This document shows, piece after piece, positions 41,740-51,339 of a DNA stretch of 64,000 nucleotides; within the stretch, counting starts at the first letter, position 1, and each line of letters starts with the position of its first letter. Source of the DNA: Heliobacterium mobile (GTDB lineage: Bacteria; Bacillota; Desulfitobacteriia; Heliobacteriales; Heliobacteriaceae). Position numbers and translations under genes: made by a program. The notes beneath the pieces were generated by a model. That model made no database searches. It saw only the letters and a program-made list of their open reading frames with translations, and had not been told where the DNA came from. The stretch is taken from assembly GCF_009720735.1 (NCBI RefSeq), contig NZ_WNKU01000002.1, positions 124,001 to 188,000 on the forward strand, read 5' to 3'.

Positions 41740-44250
41740 TCACTTCACTACGATATTGACGAGCTTATTCGGAACTGTAATGACCTTTACCACATTCTTT
41801 CCGGCGATCAGTTCCTGAACCCGGTTGTTCTCGAGAGCTTTCGCTTTCAGTGTCTCCCCGTCAAGACCGTTTGTCAGTTGTAGTTTCTCACGTACTTTGC
41901 CATTGATCTGGACGACTACTTCCACTTCGTCGCGAACAAGCGCATTTTCGTCAAAGGCAGGCCATGCCTGCTTATAGACAGAATCGCTGCCACCTAACTC
42001 TTGCCATAGTTCTTCACAGATGTGTGGGGCGAAAGGCGCCAGGATGAGGACTAGTCGGGCCAGGGCATCCTTGACCAGCGGCAGGTTCTGCTGGTCAAGG
42101 GAAACTTTATCTTTGTATTGGTAGAGGGCATTGACCATCTCCATGATGGTCGATACAGCCGTGTTAAAGTTAAAGCGCTGGCCGATATCCTCGCCAACCT
42201 TTTTCACGGAGTAGTGGGAAATACGGACCAGTTCGCGGTCATCTCCGCTCAGACCCTGCAGGTCTGGGCTGTCGATGATGAGATTTGGCACGTTGTCAAA
42301 TTGGTCTCCATAGGTTTGAACAAGACGCCAAACACGGTGCAGGAAGCGGTGAGCCCCTTCGACGCCGCGATCGCTCCATTCCAGATCTCGTTCCGGAGGT
42401 GCCGCGAAGAGGATGAACAGGCGGGCCGTGTCAGCGCCATACTTAGCGATGATCTCTTCGGGGCTGACGGTGTTCCCTTTTGATTTGGACATCTTCGAAC
42501 CGCCCATGAGAACCATACCCTGAGTGAGCAGGTTTTCGAAGGGTTCTTCCACGCTGACGATCTTCAAGTCATAAAGGACTTTGGTGAAGAAACGAGCGTA
42601 CATCAGGTGTAAAATGGCATGTTCAACGCCGCCAATATACTGATCGACGTTCATCCAGTAGTCAGCGTCTTCTTTCCGGACGGCGAATTCACTGTCTTTA
42701 GGTGAACAGTAACGCAGGAAATACCAGCTTGAGCAGACAAAGGTGTCCATCGTATCGGTCTCACGACGGCCTTTGCCTCCGCATTGGGGACAGGTGCACT
42801 CGTGGAAGTCAGGTCGAGTGGTTAATGGAGATTCTCCAGAAGGTGAAAACTTCACATCTGTCGGCAGCATAACCGGCAGTTGCTCATCCGGTACGGGAAC
42901 CTCGCCGCATTTTTCACAGTATACGATGGGGATGGGTGCTCCCCAATAGCGCTGCCGCGAGATAAGCCAGTCACGCAAACGGTAGTTGACCTTGCGCTTG
43001 CCCTTCCCTTCCGCCTCCATCTTATCAGCGATGACATTCAGTGCTTTCGTATTGATAAATCCGTTAAACTCACCGGAATTGACCAATCGTCCTTCTTCCT
43101 CGAAAGCGTGATCCATCTCTTCGGCGACTAAATCGTCCACGCCTTCCGGCTGGATGACTACTTTCATGGGGATGTTGTATTTGGTAGCTAATTCAAAATC
43201 TCGTTGGTCGTGAGCAGGCACACCCATAACAGCACCAGTTCCGTAATCGACCAGTACATAGTTGGCCAGCCAGATAGCGACCTTCTCGCCTGTCAATGGG
43301 TTGATACAGTAATGACCGGTAAAGATGCCTTCTTTTTCAGCATCTGTCGCTGTGCGATCGATTTCACTCTGGCTGAGGACCTTTTTAATAAAATTCCGTA
43401 GGTTCTCTTCGTCGGGGTTGCCGGCGACAAGGGATTCTACCAAGGGATGTTCCGGAGCCAATACGAGATAGGTGACGCCGAAGATGGTATCTTGACGGGT
43501 GGTGTACACAGTGATCTTGTCAAAATCGCCCTTCTGTTCTACTAACGGGAAGTCCGCCTCGACCCCTTCGGAGCGGCCGATCCAATTCTCTTGCATGGTC
43601 TTTACCTTATCGGGCCAACCGGGCAGCTTATTCAGATCATCCAAAAGGCGCTGCGCATAGTCAGTGATGCGAAAAAACCACTGGGCTAAGGCTTTTTTTT
43701 CAACTTGGCTGTCGCAGCGCTCACAAAGACCATCAACGACCTGTTCATTGGCCAGAACGGTAGCGCAGGAAGGGCACCAGTTCACATGGGCCTTTTTCTT
43801 ATAGGCCAGTCCGGCTTTATAGAGTTGTAAGAAAAGCCATTGAGTCCATTTGTAATAATCGGGATGACAGGTGGCCACTTCACGGTCCCAGTCGTAGGAA
43901 ATGCCCATGGTCTGCAATTGCCGACGCATGTTAGCGATGTTGCTCCAGGTCCAGTCGGACGGAGGCACGTTATGCTTGATGGCAGCGTTTTCTGCAGGCA
44001 GTCCAAAGGCATCCCAGCCCATGGGATGCAGCACGTTAAAGCCTTCCATGGTCTTAAAACGGGCGATGACATCACCGATGGAATAGACTCTCACATGGCC
44101 CATATGCAAGTTTCCTGAGGGATAAGGGAACATTTCCAAGCAGTAGTACTTAGGCTTGTCCCCCTCTTGTTTCAGTTTGAACATATCCCTTTCGGCCCAT
44201 TGTTTTTGCCATTTCGTCTCAATCTGCTGGTAATCGTATCTCTCTTGCAT
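41740..44250 (-). CDS. leuS: leucyl-tRNA synthetase
   Basis: The 836-aa class I synthetase charges tRNA(Leu). [12 protein letters not shown] is the HIGH motif ([12 protein letters not shown]), [15 protein letters not shown] the KMSKS motif, and the internal editing domain ([20 protein letters not shown]) is present. Zinc-type [13 protein letters not shown] and CERCD segments lie near residue 160. Start ATG 44248-44250 has AGGAGG upstream. Expression is controlled by the T-box leader just before it. Confidence 0.97.
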   Translation of the reverse strand: MQERYDYQQIETKWQKQWAERDMFKLKQEGDKPKYYCLEMFPYPSGNLHMGHVRVYSIGDVIARFKTMEGFNVLHPMGWDAFGLPAENAAIKHNVPPSDWTWSNIANMRRQLQTMGISYDWDREVATCHPDYYKWTQWLFLQLYKAGLAYKKKAHVNWCPSCATVLANEQVVDGLCERCDSQVEKKALAQWFFRITDYAQRLLDDLNKLPGWPDKVKTMQENWIGRSEGVEADFPLVEQKGDFDKITVYTTRQDTIFGVTYLVLAPEHPLVESLVAGNPDEENLRNFIKKVLSQSEIDRTATDAEKEGIFTGHYCINPLTGEKVAIWLANYVLVDYGTGAVMGVPAHDQRDFELATKYNIPMKVVIQPEGVDDLVAEEMDHAFEEEGRLVNSGEFNGFINTKALNVIADKMEAEGKGKRKVNYRLRDWLISRQRYWGAPIPIVYCEKCGEVPVPDEQLPVMLPTDVKFSPSGESPLTTRPDFHECTCPQCGGKGRRETDTMDTFVCSSWYFLRYCSPKDSEFAVRKEDADYWMNVDQYIGGVEHAILHLMYARFFTKVLYDLKIVSVEEPFENLLTQGMVLMGGSKMSKSKGNTVSPEEIIAKYGADTARLFILFAAPPERDLEWSDRGVEGAHRFLHRVWRLVQTYGDQFDNVPNLIIDSPDLQGLSGDDRELVRISHYSVKKVGEDIGQRFNFNTAVSTIMEMVNALYQYKDKVSLDQQNLPLVKDALARLVLILAPFAPHICEELWQELGGSDSVYKQAWPAFDENALVRDEVEVVVQINGKVREKLQLTNGLDGETLKAKALENNRVQELIAGKNVVKVITVPNKLVNIVVK

Positions 44251-44279
44251 CCTGACTGTAATCCTCCTAAAAACCAAGT

Positions 44280-44530
44280 AAACCTTTCCGCCCGCTATGG
44301 GACGAAAAGGTTATTTCCGCGATACCACCCAAGTTGACGCACCAAACAAATCAGGGTAACGTCCTCTCATCAGGGATAACGGACCTTCCGGCAAAGCTTG
44401 ACAGGTAAAGACCTTTTCGCTTTGCAACTCCCGGGCGAGATTCAACCGCCTCTTCCCTGCCTCGCACCGTCCGGCAGGTCTCTGAAGGAAGAGTCTCGAT
44501 CTACTGCTCCCGTTCTTCGCTGTTACCATA
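44280..44530 (-). promoter_or_regulatory. T-box leader (leucine) of leuS
   Basis: On the minus strand this leader carries the T-box core GGGTGGTATCGCGG (44330-44317), the AGTAG element of stem I near the 5' end, and a terminator stem (44312-44299 with 44295-44281) before leuS. A CTC codon in TGAATCTCGCC is a plausible leucine specifier at the base of stem I. Uncharged tRNA(Leu) would stabilise the antiterminator and raise leuS expression. The specifier was assigned by eye and is the least sure part. Confidence 0.9.
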
Positions 44531-44553
44531 ATAAACAGATGTATATGTTACAT

Positions 44554-44581
44554 ATTATATACATTTTCCGCGAAAATGCAA
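44554..44581 (-). promoter_or_regulatory. sigma-A promoter of the leuS T-box transcript
   Basis: On the minus strand TTGCAT (44576-44581) and TATAAT (44554-44559) are 16 bases apart, directly upstream of the leader. Confidence 0.75.
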
Positions 44582-44589
44582 TTTGTTCA

Positions 44590-45225
44590 TTACTTTTGAG
44601 TTCGTTCTGCCTTGCCGTCTTTAAATTTGTGCCAGAGCCACCAGACGCCTAAGGCTGCGATGATGGCGATGATGACAATATCCAGATCATGTCCATACTT
44701 ACGGATAGACTGCCAGTTTTCTCCCAGCGCAAAGCCGATATAGGCTAAAGCATAACACCAGGGAAAAGAACCGACGATGGTGTAGACAGTGAATTTCTTG
44801 ATGTCCACCTTAGCGATACCTGCTGGCAGTGAGATAAAAGTACGGATAACCGGCAAGATACGGCTAAAAAAGATGGCCGCTTCACCATGACGCTGAAACC
44901 ACCGTTGAGCCATGTCAAATTCCTTGCGGGAGATGAACCAGCCGAAATATTTGAATAAAAACTCTTCTCCTAAAGCCCGGCCGGCATAGTAAGCAGCCCA
45001 GGAACCGATGACGTTGCCCACAGTGCCAGCGACAGCCGCCCCAAAGAGGGTGATAGATCCCTGATAAGCCATGAAGCCAGCCATGGGCATGATGATTTCC
45101 GACGGCAAGGGGATGCAGGCACTCTCTACAGCCATACCGATGACGATACCAGGGTAACCAAAACCATTTAAGTAAGTGACAATCTGAGTTAAAAAAACCT
45201 CGATGACCTTGATTAGTTCACTCAA
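44590..45225 (-). CDS. DedA-family membrane protein
   Basis: The 211-aa protein has the DedA/SNARE-associated fold with several membrane segments. Family motifs include the ESACIPLPSEIIMPMAGFMA stretch, GNVIGSWAAYYAGRALGEE, and FFSRILPVIRTFISLPAGIA with conserved arginines. DedA proteins are membrane lipid or undecaprenyl-phosphate flippase-type transporters. It probably forms a transcript with the upstream methyltransferase gene (38-base gap). Confidence 0.93.
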   Translation of the reverse strand: MSELIKVIEVFLTQIVTYLNGFGYPGIVIGMAVESACIPLPSEIIMPMAGFMAYQGSITLFGAAVAGTVGNVIGSWAAYYAGRALGEEFLFKYFGWFISRKEFDMAQRWFQRHGEAAIFFSRILPVIRTFISLPAGIAKVDIKKFTVYTIVGSFPWCYALAYIGFALGENWQSIRKYGHDLDIVIIAIIAALGVWWLWHKFKDGKAERTQK

Positions 45226-45263
45226 CAGCGACTCTCCTTGTTTGCTTGTGCTGATTTTCGTTA

Positions 45264-46016
45264 TTATTCCAGGGGCTTTCGAGCGATCAGATAGTAACGC
45301 TCACTGTTCACTAGGGGCGGATTACCGTTCACATCGCCATAGAGTCCGACTAGTTCCAATTGAGCATCTTTGACGGCTGACTCGATCTCTTCTGTCGTAT
45401 ACCACACCTGCCGGTGCGATTCTTCAAAACGCTCGTAAAGACCGTCGGGGCGAGCGACGAAAAAGACTAGATCCATCTCTACAGCCCGCTCGTTCAAAAC
45501 ATAATTATTTGACCAAAAATAGGCCAGATCCTGCTGAATTTCTGTAAAACTTTCATTGCCTAAAACCTGGGCCAATTTATGCTCGCTATGCAGATCCGCC
45601 ACAAAGAGCCCTCCAGGGTTCAGCACCTGAGCGACACGGGTCATGACCCAGTTGAGATCATTCGCTGATTCAAGATAGTTCAAACTGTCGAGAAAACAGA
45701 CGATAGCATCGACTTTCCGGGGATACTCCAGTTGACGCATGTCCTGACAGAGAAGCAGCAGTTGGGATGTTTCCAAATACTCTTCCAGCCGGTCTGCACA
45801 AAGGGCGAGCATGTCTGGAGACATGTCGATGCCTACCGTTTTGTAGCCCCGCTTGAGCAATCGCTCTGTAATGGCTCCGGTACCACAAGCTAGATCGATA
45901 ACCGTCTTCGGTTGTAAGCCAAATCGCCGAAAGGCTTTTTCCGTGAATTCGATCCAATCTTCATAATTTACATCGGCCATGAGCCGATCGTAGACGCCGG
46001 CCATCAGTTCATACAT
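45264..46016 (-). CDS. class I SAM-dependent methyltransferase
   Basis: The 250-aa product has the SAM-binding motif I VIDLACGTGAITERLLKRG, motif II VGIDMSPDMLALC and a later DAIVCFLDSLNYL acidic loop. The substrate is not known; the fold and position beginning YELMAGVYDRLMADVNYEDW match a common Firmicute family found near leuS and rsfS. GGAG lies upstream of the ATG. Confidence 0.9.
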   Translation of the reverse strand: MYELMAGVYDRLMADVNYEDWIEFTEKAFRRFGLQPKTVIDLACGTGAITERLLKRGYKTVGIDMSPDMLALCADRLEEYLETSQLLLLCQDMRQLEYPRKVDAIVCFLDSLNYLESANDLNWVMTRVAQVLNPGGLFVADLHSEHKLAQVLGNESFTEIQQDLAYFWSNNYVLNERAVEMDLVFFVARPDGLYERFEESHRQVWYTTEEIESAVKDAQLELVGLYGDVNGNPPLVNSERYYLIARKPLE

Positions 46017-46162
46017 ATAGCTTCAACTCCGTTGAAAACTTTACCCATCCCTATTAGCGAGGTTAGTCGACACGCCTTTATACTAAACCATTTCGACCGT
46101 TTTCGCATCCCTTCAGTAAAAAAAGCTTCAGCTTCCTGTAACTTGTCCCTTTCTTCCATAAA

Positions 46163-46194
46163 GAAAAACCTCGAGACAGTAAATCCCGAGGTTC
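46163..46194 (-). terminator. terminator of the nucleoside ABC transporter operon
   Basis: On the minus strand AACCTCG near 46193 pairs with CGAGGTT near 46173-46167, followed by a T run, about 60 bases after the last permease gene. Confidence 0.8.
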
Positions 46195-46254
46195 TTCCCC
46201 ATATTTTACTTGCTCTTATGCGCGCAGGACCAAAAGTTCTATGCGCATGTGTTT

Positions 46255-47187
46255 CTACCGTTCTTCCCGGTTATAGGGAATGCTTAAGGCTTCCGGCGAC
46301 GCCACCCGCCGGGTCTTCGTCTCCCGGGTTACTACGATGAGAACGGCGATGGTAAATATGTAAGGCAACATCTTTAAGAAGAACGATGGAATTTGTATCC
46401 CTATCGTCTGCATAGTAAAGCCCATTACATCGATGGTTCCGAAAAAGAAGCTGCCTAGAAAGGCGCGTAAAGGATTCCATGTACCGAAGATGACTAGGGC
46501 AACGGCGATCCAGCCGCGGCCGGCGGTCATGTTTTCCAACCAAGAGGGAGCGTAGGCTAATGAAAGGTATGCTCCAGCTGCCCCGGCCAGCATGCCTCCG
46601 GCGATGACACAGGCATAACGGATAGCGAATACGTTGATTCCCGCCGCGTCGGCGGCTGCCGGGTTTTCTCCGACAGCCCGGAGTTCTAAACCGGTCTTGG
46701 TACGGTACAAAAAGAACCAGAGGATAAAGATGAGCCCGTAACTGATATAGACAAGTGCGTCATGTTTGAATAGGATATCGCCAATCCAAGGGATCTCGCT
46801 CAGCCCGGCGATCGGGATGGGTTTAAAGGTGTCTGTCAATGGTACGCCGATCAGGTCTTTACCGAGAAAGCCGCTGAGGCCAGTGCCAAAGATGGTCAAA
46901 GCCAGGCCGCTCACAACCTGATTGGCCCGCAAGGTGATGCTCAAAAAAGCGTGGATCAAAGCCATCAAGCCACCTGCCACAATGGCCATTAGCAGCCCCA
47001 TCCACTGGTTATGCGTACTCATAGTAACCATAAAGCCTGTCACCGCACCGACGAGCATCATCCCTTCCACACCCAGGTTCAAAATACCCGCCCGTTCCGT
47101 CAGAATCTCTCCTAATGCGGCAAAGAGAATGGGCGTGCCGGCGACGACGCCGGTGCTTAACAGCGCGAGCCATATGGATTGTTCCAT
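46255..47187 (-). CDS. BmpA-type nucleoside ABC transporter permease, second subunit
   Basis: The 310-aa permease has about eight membrane helices and the BPD_transp_2 pattern (LTERAGILNLGVEGMMLVGA near residue 30, RAVGENPAAADAAGINVFA near 175). It resembles YufQ/NupQ, one of two permeases importing nucleosides. It abuts the partner permease stop to start. Confidence 0.93.
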   Translation of the reverse strand: MEQSIWLALLSTGVVAGTPILFAALGEILTERAGILNLGVEGMMLVGAVTGFMVTMSTHNQWMGLLMAIVAGGLMALIHAFLSITLRANQVVSGLALTIFGTGLSGFLGKDLIGVPLTDTFKPIPIAGLSEIPWIGDILFKHDALVYISYGLIFILWFFLYRTKTGLELRAVGENPAAADAAGINVFAIRYACVIAGGMLAGAAGAYLSLAYAPSWLENMTAGRGWIAVALVIFGTWNPLRAFLGSFFFGTIDVMGFTMQTIGIQIPSFFLKMLPYIFTIAVLIVVTRETKTRRVASPEALSIPYNREER

Positions 47188-48270
47188 CTATTTGCCTCCC
47201 TTTTCTCCCCGTACTAGGCGGTAGTTGACAAAAATTTCGCCTCCGACGACGAAAAACAGGATAGCACCTTGAAGCATGGAGACCGTCGTCGATGAAAAGC
47301 CGCTCGTTTGAATGCTGTAGCCGCCGACGAGCATACCGCCAAAGATCACCGAAACGAGCACGATAGCCGCCGGGTGCAAGCGAGCCAACCAAGCGATGAT
47401 GATGGCCGAATAGCCGTAGCCGGGAGAGATGCCATGCTGCAGGCGCTGGGTGATAGCCGAAACCTCGGTCATGCCGGCGAGGCCCGCTAAACCGCCGCTG
47501 ATAAACATGACCAGCAAAATATTTTTGACGTAATTCATACCGGCGTAACGGGCAGCTGCCGGACTTTCCCCGCTGACCCGGATTTCAAAGCCCCATCGGG
47601 TGTAGTTTAAGACGATGTAAAGGAGCAGTGCCACTACCACACCGAAGACCAGACCCATGTGAATGCGGCTTGTTCCTAAGGTGGGCAAGATAGCTCCTTC
47701 GGTGAACTGAGGGGAGATGGGGAAGTTGAAGGATTTGGGATCTTTCCAGGGTCCTACCACGAGGTAATCAACCCATAAGATAGCGATGTAGTTCATCAAC
47801 AATGTGGTGATCGTCTCATTGACTTTGAAATAAGCCCGGGGAATAGCGGGCAGCAGCCCCCAAAGACCACCGGCCAAAAAGCCCGCTACCATCATCACTG
47901 GCAGGAGCTGATAAGCCGGCCAGTCTGGGAATGTCAAGGCCGCCCAAGTAGCTCCAAAGGCGCCCATATACAATTGTCCCTCAGCACCGATGTTCCAAAG
48001 CTGCATGCGAAAGGCGATCGACAAGCCCAGTGCACAGATCAGCAAGGGGATCGATTTGACGATCGTCTCGGAAATTCCGTAAGCAGAACCAAAAGCCCCA
48101 TCGAACATTAACAGATAGACCTCCAGTGGGTCTTTCCCGGTCAATGCGATAAATAGGCCTGTGAAGATCAATCCGATGACGACGGAGAGGACAGGGACCA
48201 TTACCAAGACTAGATTCGACGTGGTCTCTCGCTTTTCAAAATGCCAACGGCTAAACCAACTATTACCCAT
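47188..48270 (-). CDS. BmpA-type nucleoside ABC transporter permease, first subunit
   Basis: The 360-aa permease has an N-terminal cytoplasmic part and about nine helices; the core LQLWNIGAEGQLYMGAFGAT-type motif (FRMQLWNIGAEGQLYMGA) and RVSGESPAAARYAGMNYVKN are characteristic of YufP/NupP. Its start overlaps the ATPase gene by 8 bases. Confidence 0.93.
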   Translation of the reverse strand: MGNSWFSRWHFEKRETTSNLVLVMVPVLSVVIGLIFTGLFIALTGKDPLEVYLLMFDGAFGSAYGISETIVKSIPLLICALGLSIAFRMQLWNIGAEGQLYMGAFGATWAALTFPDWPAYQLLPVMMVAGFLAGGLWGLLPAIPRAYFKVNETITTLLMNYIAILWVDYLVVGPWKDPKSFNFPISPQFTEGAILPTLGTSRIHMGLVFGVVVALLLYIVLNYTRWGFEIRVSGESPAAARYAGMNYVKNILLVMFISGGLAGLAGMTEVSAITQRLQHGISPGYGYSAIIIAWLARLHPAAIVLVSVIFGGMLVGGYSIQTSGFSSTTVSMLQGAILFFVVGGEIFVNYRLVRGEKGGK

Positions 48271-49771
48271 GGGCAGCCATCCTTTTCCCGGCCATCATCA
48301 AGCCGACATCTTCGAAGGTTGTCTTATGGGGATCGACCACACCCATGACCTCGCCGCCGTGGAGCACAGCAAGCCGATCTGACAAAGCAAAGAGTTCTTC
48401 TAATTCTTCAGAAATGAGCAAGACAGCAGCTCCCCGATCGCGCTCCTGCAGCAGCAGGCTTCGAATCGTCTCCATGGCGCCCACATCCAATCCTCTCATG
48501 GGATACATAGTGACAATCAGCCGTGGTTTACCCGATATTTCCCGCCCCAAAAGGAGCTTCTGCAAGTTGCCTCCAGAAAGCATTTTGACCGGGTTTTTCG
48601 GATTCGGTACTTTTATATCGTATTTTTTAATGACCTCTGCCGTCTCTTGGGCCACTTGTTTCCAATTGATAAACCCGCTAGGCATCCTTTGGACACCTTT
48701 CAGCAGATAATTTTCCATGGCATTTAAATTGGGGACCAGGCCTGTTCCCAAGCGATCTTCTGGAACATAACTGACACCGGCCTGGATCATTTGTTTGGGC
48801 GAAGCTAGGGTCAAGTCATTTCCGTCAACTTTCTTTTGGCCTCTTTCAATAGCCCGGAGGCCCGCCACTACTTCGGCCAATTCCCGCTGACCGTTTCCCG
48901 CTACACCGGCAATCCCTACGATTTCGCCGCCGTAGATATCCAAGTTGATCTCTTTTAAAGCGAATTGGCCACGGTTTCCCAGAGCCGATAGGTTATGTAA
49001 TTCCAACACTTTCGAGCTGCGGTTGACTGGATTTTTCACAGTCTCAAGCATCACTGGTCGACCGACCATCATGCGGGTCAGTTCCATTTCGCTTGTTTCT
49101 TTAGTGCGAACCGTTCCGACGGAGCGTCCACCCCGCAGGACTGTGATCGCATCAGTGTGAGCCAAGACCTCACTCAGTTTGTGAGAGATGACGATGATGG
49201 CTTTTCCGAGGTCAGCCATTTTTCGCAGTGTCTTATAGAGGTCTTTGGCCTCTTGCGGCGTTAGTACCGCCGTGGGCTCATCGAGAATGAGAATCTCGGC
49301 GCCCCGAAAAAGGATTTTGACGATCTCCGCCCGCTGCTGCTCGCCCACCGATAGTTGCCAGATCGGGGAATCGGGTTGAATATGCAGACCATATTCCCGG
49401 CTGAGTTGGGCTACGCTCTCATCGATCGATTTAAGATTGTAAACTTCTTTGATTCCCTTCAGCCCAAGAATGATGTTCTCGGCCACCGTAAAAGGTTTGA
49501 CTAATTTAAAGTGCTGGTGAACCATGCCGATGCCATGGGCCACCGCATCTCGAGGAGATTGTAAATCTACGGGAGTGCCTTGGATCCGTATCTCCCCTTC
49601 ATCAGGCCGGTAAAGCCCGGTGAGAATGCTCATCAAGGTGCTTTTGCCAGCTCCGTTTTCACCGAGTAAGGCGTGGATTTCTCCGGCTTTGACGGAAAAA
49701 CTGACCCGATCATTGGCGAGAATCCCCGGAAACCGTTTTGTGATGTTGATCATTTCTACCATGTAGTCCAT
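48263..49771 (-). CDS. nucleoside ABC transporter ATPase with two nucleotide-binding domains
   Basis: The 502-aa protein has tandem ABC domains. The first has Walker A GENGAGKSTLMSIL, signature LSVGEQQRAEIVKILF and Walker B ILILDEPTAVLT. The second (from about 255) has a degenerate Walker A (GVAGNGQREL) and signature LSGGNLQKLLLGREI. This layout is standard for the YufO/NupO sugar/nucleoside type. It follows bmpA. Confidence 0.95.
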   Translation of the reverse strand: MDYMVEMINITKRFPGILANDRVSFSVKAGEIHALLGENGAGKSTLMSILTGLYRPDEGEIRIQGTPVDLQSPRDAVAHGIGMVHQHFKLVKPFTVAENIILGLKGIKEVYNLKSIDESVAQLSREYGLHIQPDSPIWQLSVGEQQRAEIVKILFRGAEILILDEPTAVLTPQEAKDLYKTLRKMADLGKAIIVISHKLSEVLAHTDAITVLRGGRSVGTVRTKETSEMELTRMMVGRPVMLETVKNPVNRSSKVLELHNLSALGNRGQFALKEINLDIYGGEIVGIAGVAGNGQRELAEVVAGLRAIERGQKKVDGNDLTLASPKQMIQAGVSYVPEDRLGTGLVPNLNAMENYLLKGVQRMPSGFINWKQVAQETAEVIKKYDIKVPNPKNPVKMLSGGNLQKLLLGREISGKPRLIVTMYPMRGLDVGAMETIRSLLLQERDRGAAVLLISEELEELFALSDRLAVLHGGEVMGVVDPHKTTFEDVGLMMAGKRMAAHG

Positions 49772-49843
49772 TCCTTGCCACCCTACCCTTACGGTTCAGT
49801 TTACGGGACAGAAGCCTTTTTTGAAAAAGCCTCCAGATGGGAA

Positions 49844-49871
49844 GACCGCCTTGCCAGAAGGAAGGCGGCCT
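49844..49871 (-). other. intergenic stem-loop between bmpA and the ATPase gene
   Basis: An 8-bp GC-rich stem (49845-49852 with 49862-49869) lies after bmpA and lacks a proper T run on the minus strand. Such loops often stabilise the highly expressed binding-protein mRNA in ABC operons; that role is inference. Confidence 0.5.
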
Positions 49872-49887
49872 GCGGTCACTCTAGTAC

Positions 49888-51015
49888 TTATTGTTTGGCG
49901 CTGGGAATGGTTCCGTCTACACCTTGTACAAACCAATCAAATCCGAGCATTTCTTTGTCGGTCATCTTCTGACCTTCCTGAACTTTCACTTGTCCTTGTT
50001 GGTCTTTGATGGGACCGGTAAAGACGTCCCATTGACCTTTAAGGATAGTATCTTTTTTCTTCGCTACGAGCGCTTTGGTATCTTCGCCGACCATAGGACC
50101 AAAAGGCGCCAAGTCAATGATATTATCGCTCATCGGGCCCCAGTATTGTTCAGATTTCCAGGTCTTGTCCATGACGGCTTTCACCGTTTTTACATAGTAG
50201 GGACCCCAGTTCCAAACGGGGCTGGTTAAAACAGCTTTCGGTGCGAACTTGCTCATGTCTGTGTTGTAGCCGATGCCAAACTTGCCTCTTTCCTCGGCAG
50301 CCTGCATCGGAGCCGGTGTATCCTGGTGTTGGGCGATGACGTCGCAGTTTGCATCAAGGAGGCTCTTGGCGGCGTCTTTTTCTTTGGCCGGATCATACCA
50401 AGTATTCGTCCAGACAACTTTCACCGTGGCTTTGGGATTGACTTCTTTTACACCCAAGGTGAAGGCGTTAATACCACGGATGACTTCGGGGATAGGCATA
50501 GCGGCTACATAACCGATCAGGTTGGTCTGGGTTTGTTTGCCGGCTACGAGACCAGAAAGATAACGGGCTTGGTATTCTCTGCCGAAGTATGTACCTACGT
50601 TACTGGCAGTTTTAAAGCCGGTTGCATGGAGGAAAACGACATCGGGAAACTTCTTGGCCACTTTTTCTACATAGTCCATGTAACCAAAGCTGGTGGCAAA
50701 GATGACCTTGTTGCCTTTAGAGGCCAGTTCGGTTAATACCCGTTCAGCGTCGGCACCTTCCGGAACCGATTCGACGACCGTCGTCTCTACGTTAGGCATT
50801 TCTTTGACCAGATACTGGCGACCTTGGTCGTGAGAGTAAGACCAACCGGCGTCACCAACAGGTCCCACATAGACAAAAGCCACTTTGATTTTATCTCCGC
50901 TGCCAGCTGCCGGTGCATTACTGGCTTGTTTCCCGCCGCCGCAGCCGACAACGGCGACAGACAGGATCAGCAGAATGCTGAGGAACATAAATAAATACTT
51001 GCGCGTCAGTTTCAT
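49888..51015 (-). CDS. BmpA/Med-family nucleoside-binding lipoprotein
   Basis: The 375-aa product has a lipoprotein signal peptide (residues 1-25, lipobox VVGCGGG) and the Bmp/PnrA fold (KVAFVYVGPVGDAGWSYSHD, VIFATSFGYMDYVEKVAKKF, DVIAQHQDTPAPMQAAEERG). These proteins bind purine nucleosides for the ABC transporter encoded downstream. It is the first gene of a four-gene operon. Confidence 0.95.
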   Translation of the reverse strand: MKLTRKYLFMFLSILLILSVAVVGCGGGKQASNAPAAGSGDKIKVAFVYVGPVGDAGWSYSHDQGRQYLVKEMPNVETTVVESVPEGADAERVLTELASKGNKVIFATSFGYMDYVEKVAKKFPDVVFLHATGFKTASNVGTYFGREYQARYLSGLVAGKQTQTNLIGYVAAMPIPEVIRGINAFTLGVKEVNPKATVKVVWTNTWYDPAKEKDAAKSLLDANCDVIAQHQDTPAPMQAAEERGKFGIGYNTDMSKFAPKAVLTSPVWNWGPYYVKTVKAVMDKTWKSEQYWGPMSDNIIDLAPFGPMVGEDTKALVAKKKDTILKGQWDVFTGPIKDQQGQVKVQEGQKMTDKEMLGFDWFVQGVDGTIPSAKQ

Positions 51016-51126
51016 TCCTCTGAATTCCTCCTTAATTTTTTCCTATTTCTTTTATCACCTGAGTCGCTCAAACTTTCCTGCCTCTACGCCCACCCCCTCG
51101 GTTTGTTCTTTGTGTAACATTCAAAA

Positions 51127-51169
51127 CGCCCTTCACCACGGAGCTAATATCCCTTCGCGGTGAAGGGCG
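51127..51169 (-). promoter_or_regulatory. terminator-like hairpin in the bmpA leader
   Basis: On the minus strand an 11-bp perfect stem (51169-51159 with 51137-51127, 21-base loop) is followed by TTTTG, about 110 bases before bmpA. A second stem-loop (about 51211-51180) lies just before it. Together with the promoter at 51225-51253 they form a structured leader of about 200 bases that may act by attenuation. Confidence 0.6.
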
Positions 51170-51224
51170 TCCTTTGCCCTCCGAAGATCAACTTAAGAAA
51201 AAGGATCTTCCAATTACACTTGTA

Positions 51225-51253
51225 ATTTTATTCTCAGTATTGGGGAAAAGCAA
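51225..51253 (-). promoter_or_regulatory. candidate promoter of the bmpA operon
   Basis: On the minus strand TTGCTT (51248-51253) and TAAAAT (51225-51230) are 17 bases apart. Confidence 0.6.
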
Positions 51254-51284
51254 TATTTTTTCGATAAATAATACCTATATTCGA

Positions 51285-51324
51285 CAAAAAACGCCACGAT
51301 GAAGTCTTGCCGTCATCGTGGCGT
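51285..51324 (-). terminator. terminator after sdaAA
   Basis: On the minus strand a 12-bp perfect stem (51324-51313 with 51302-51291) is followed by a T run, 15 bases after the stop. Confidence 0.9.
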
Positions 51325-51339
51325 TAGGAGCTTGTCAGC

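Noticed and set aside
44311-44529. 72-codon minus-strand frame before leuS
   Set aside because: It lies inside the T-box leader, whose RNA structure explains the conservation.
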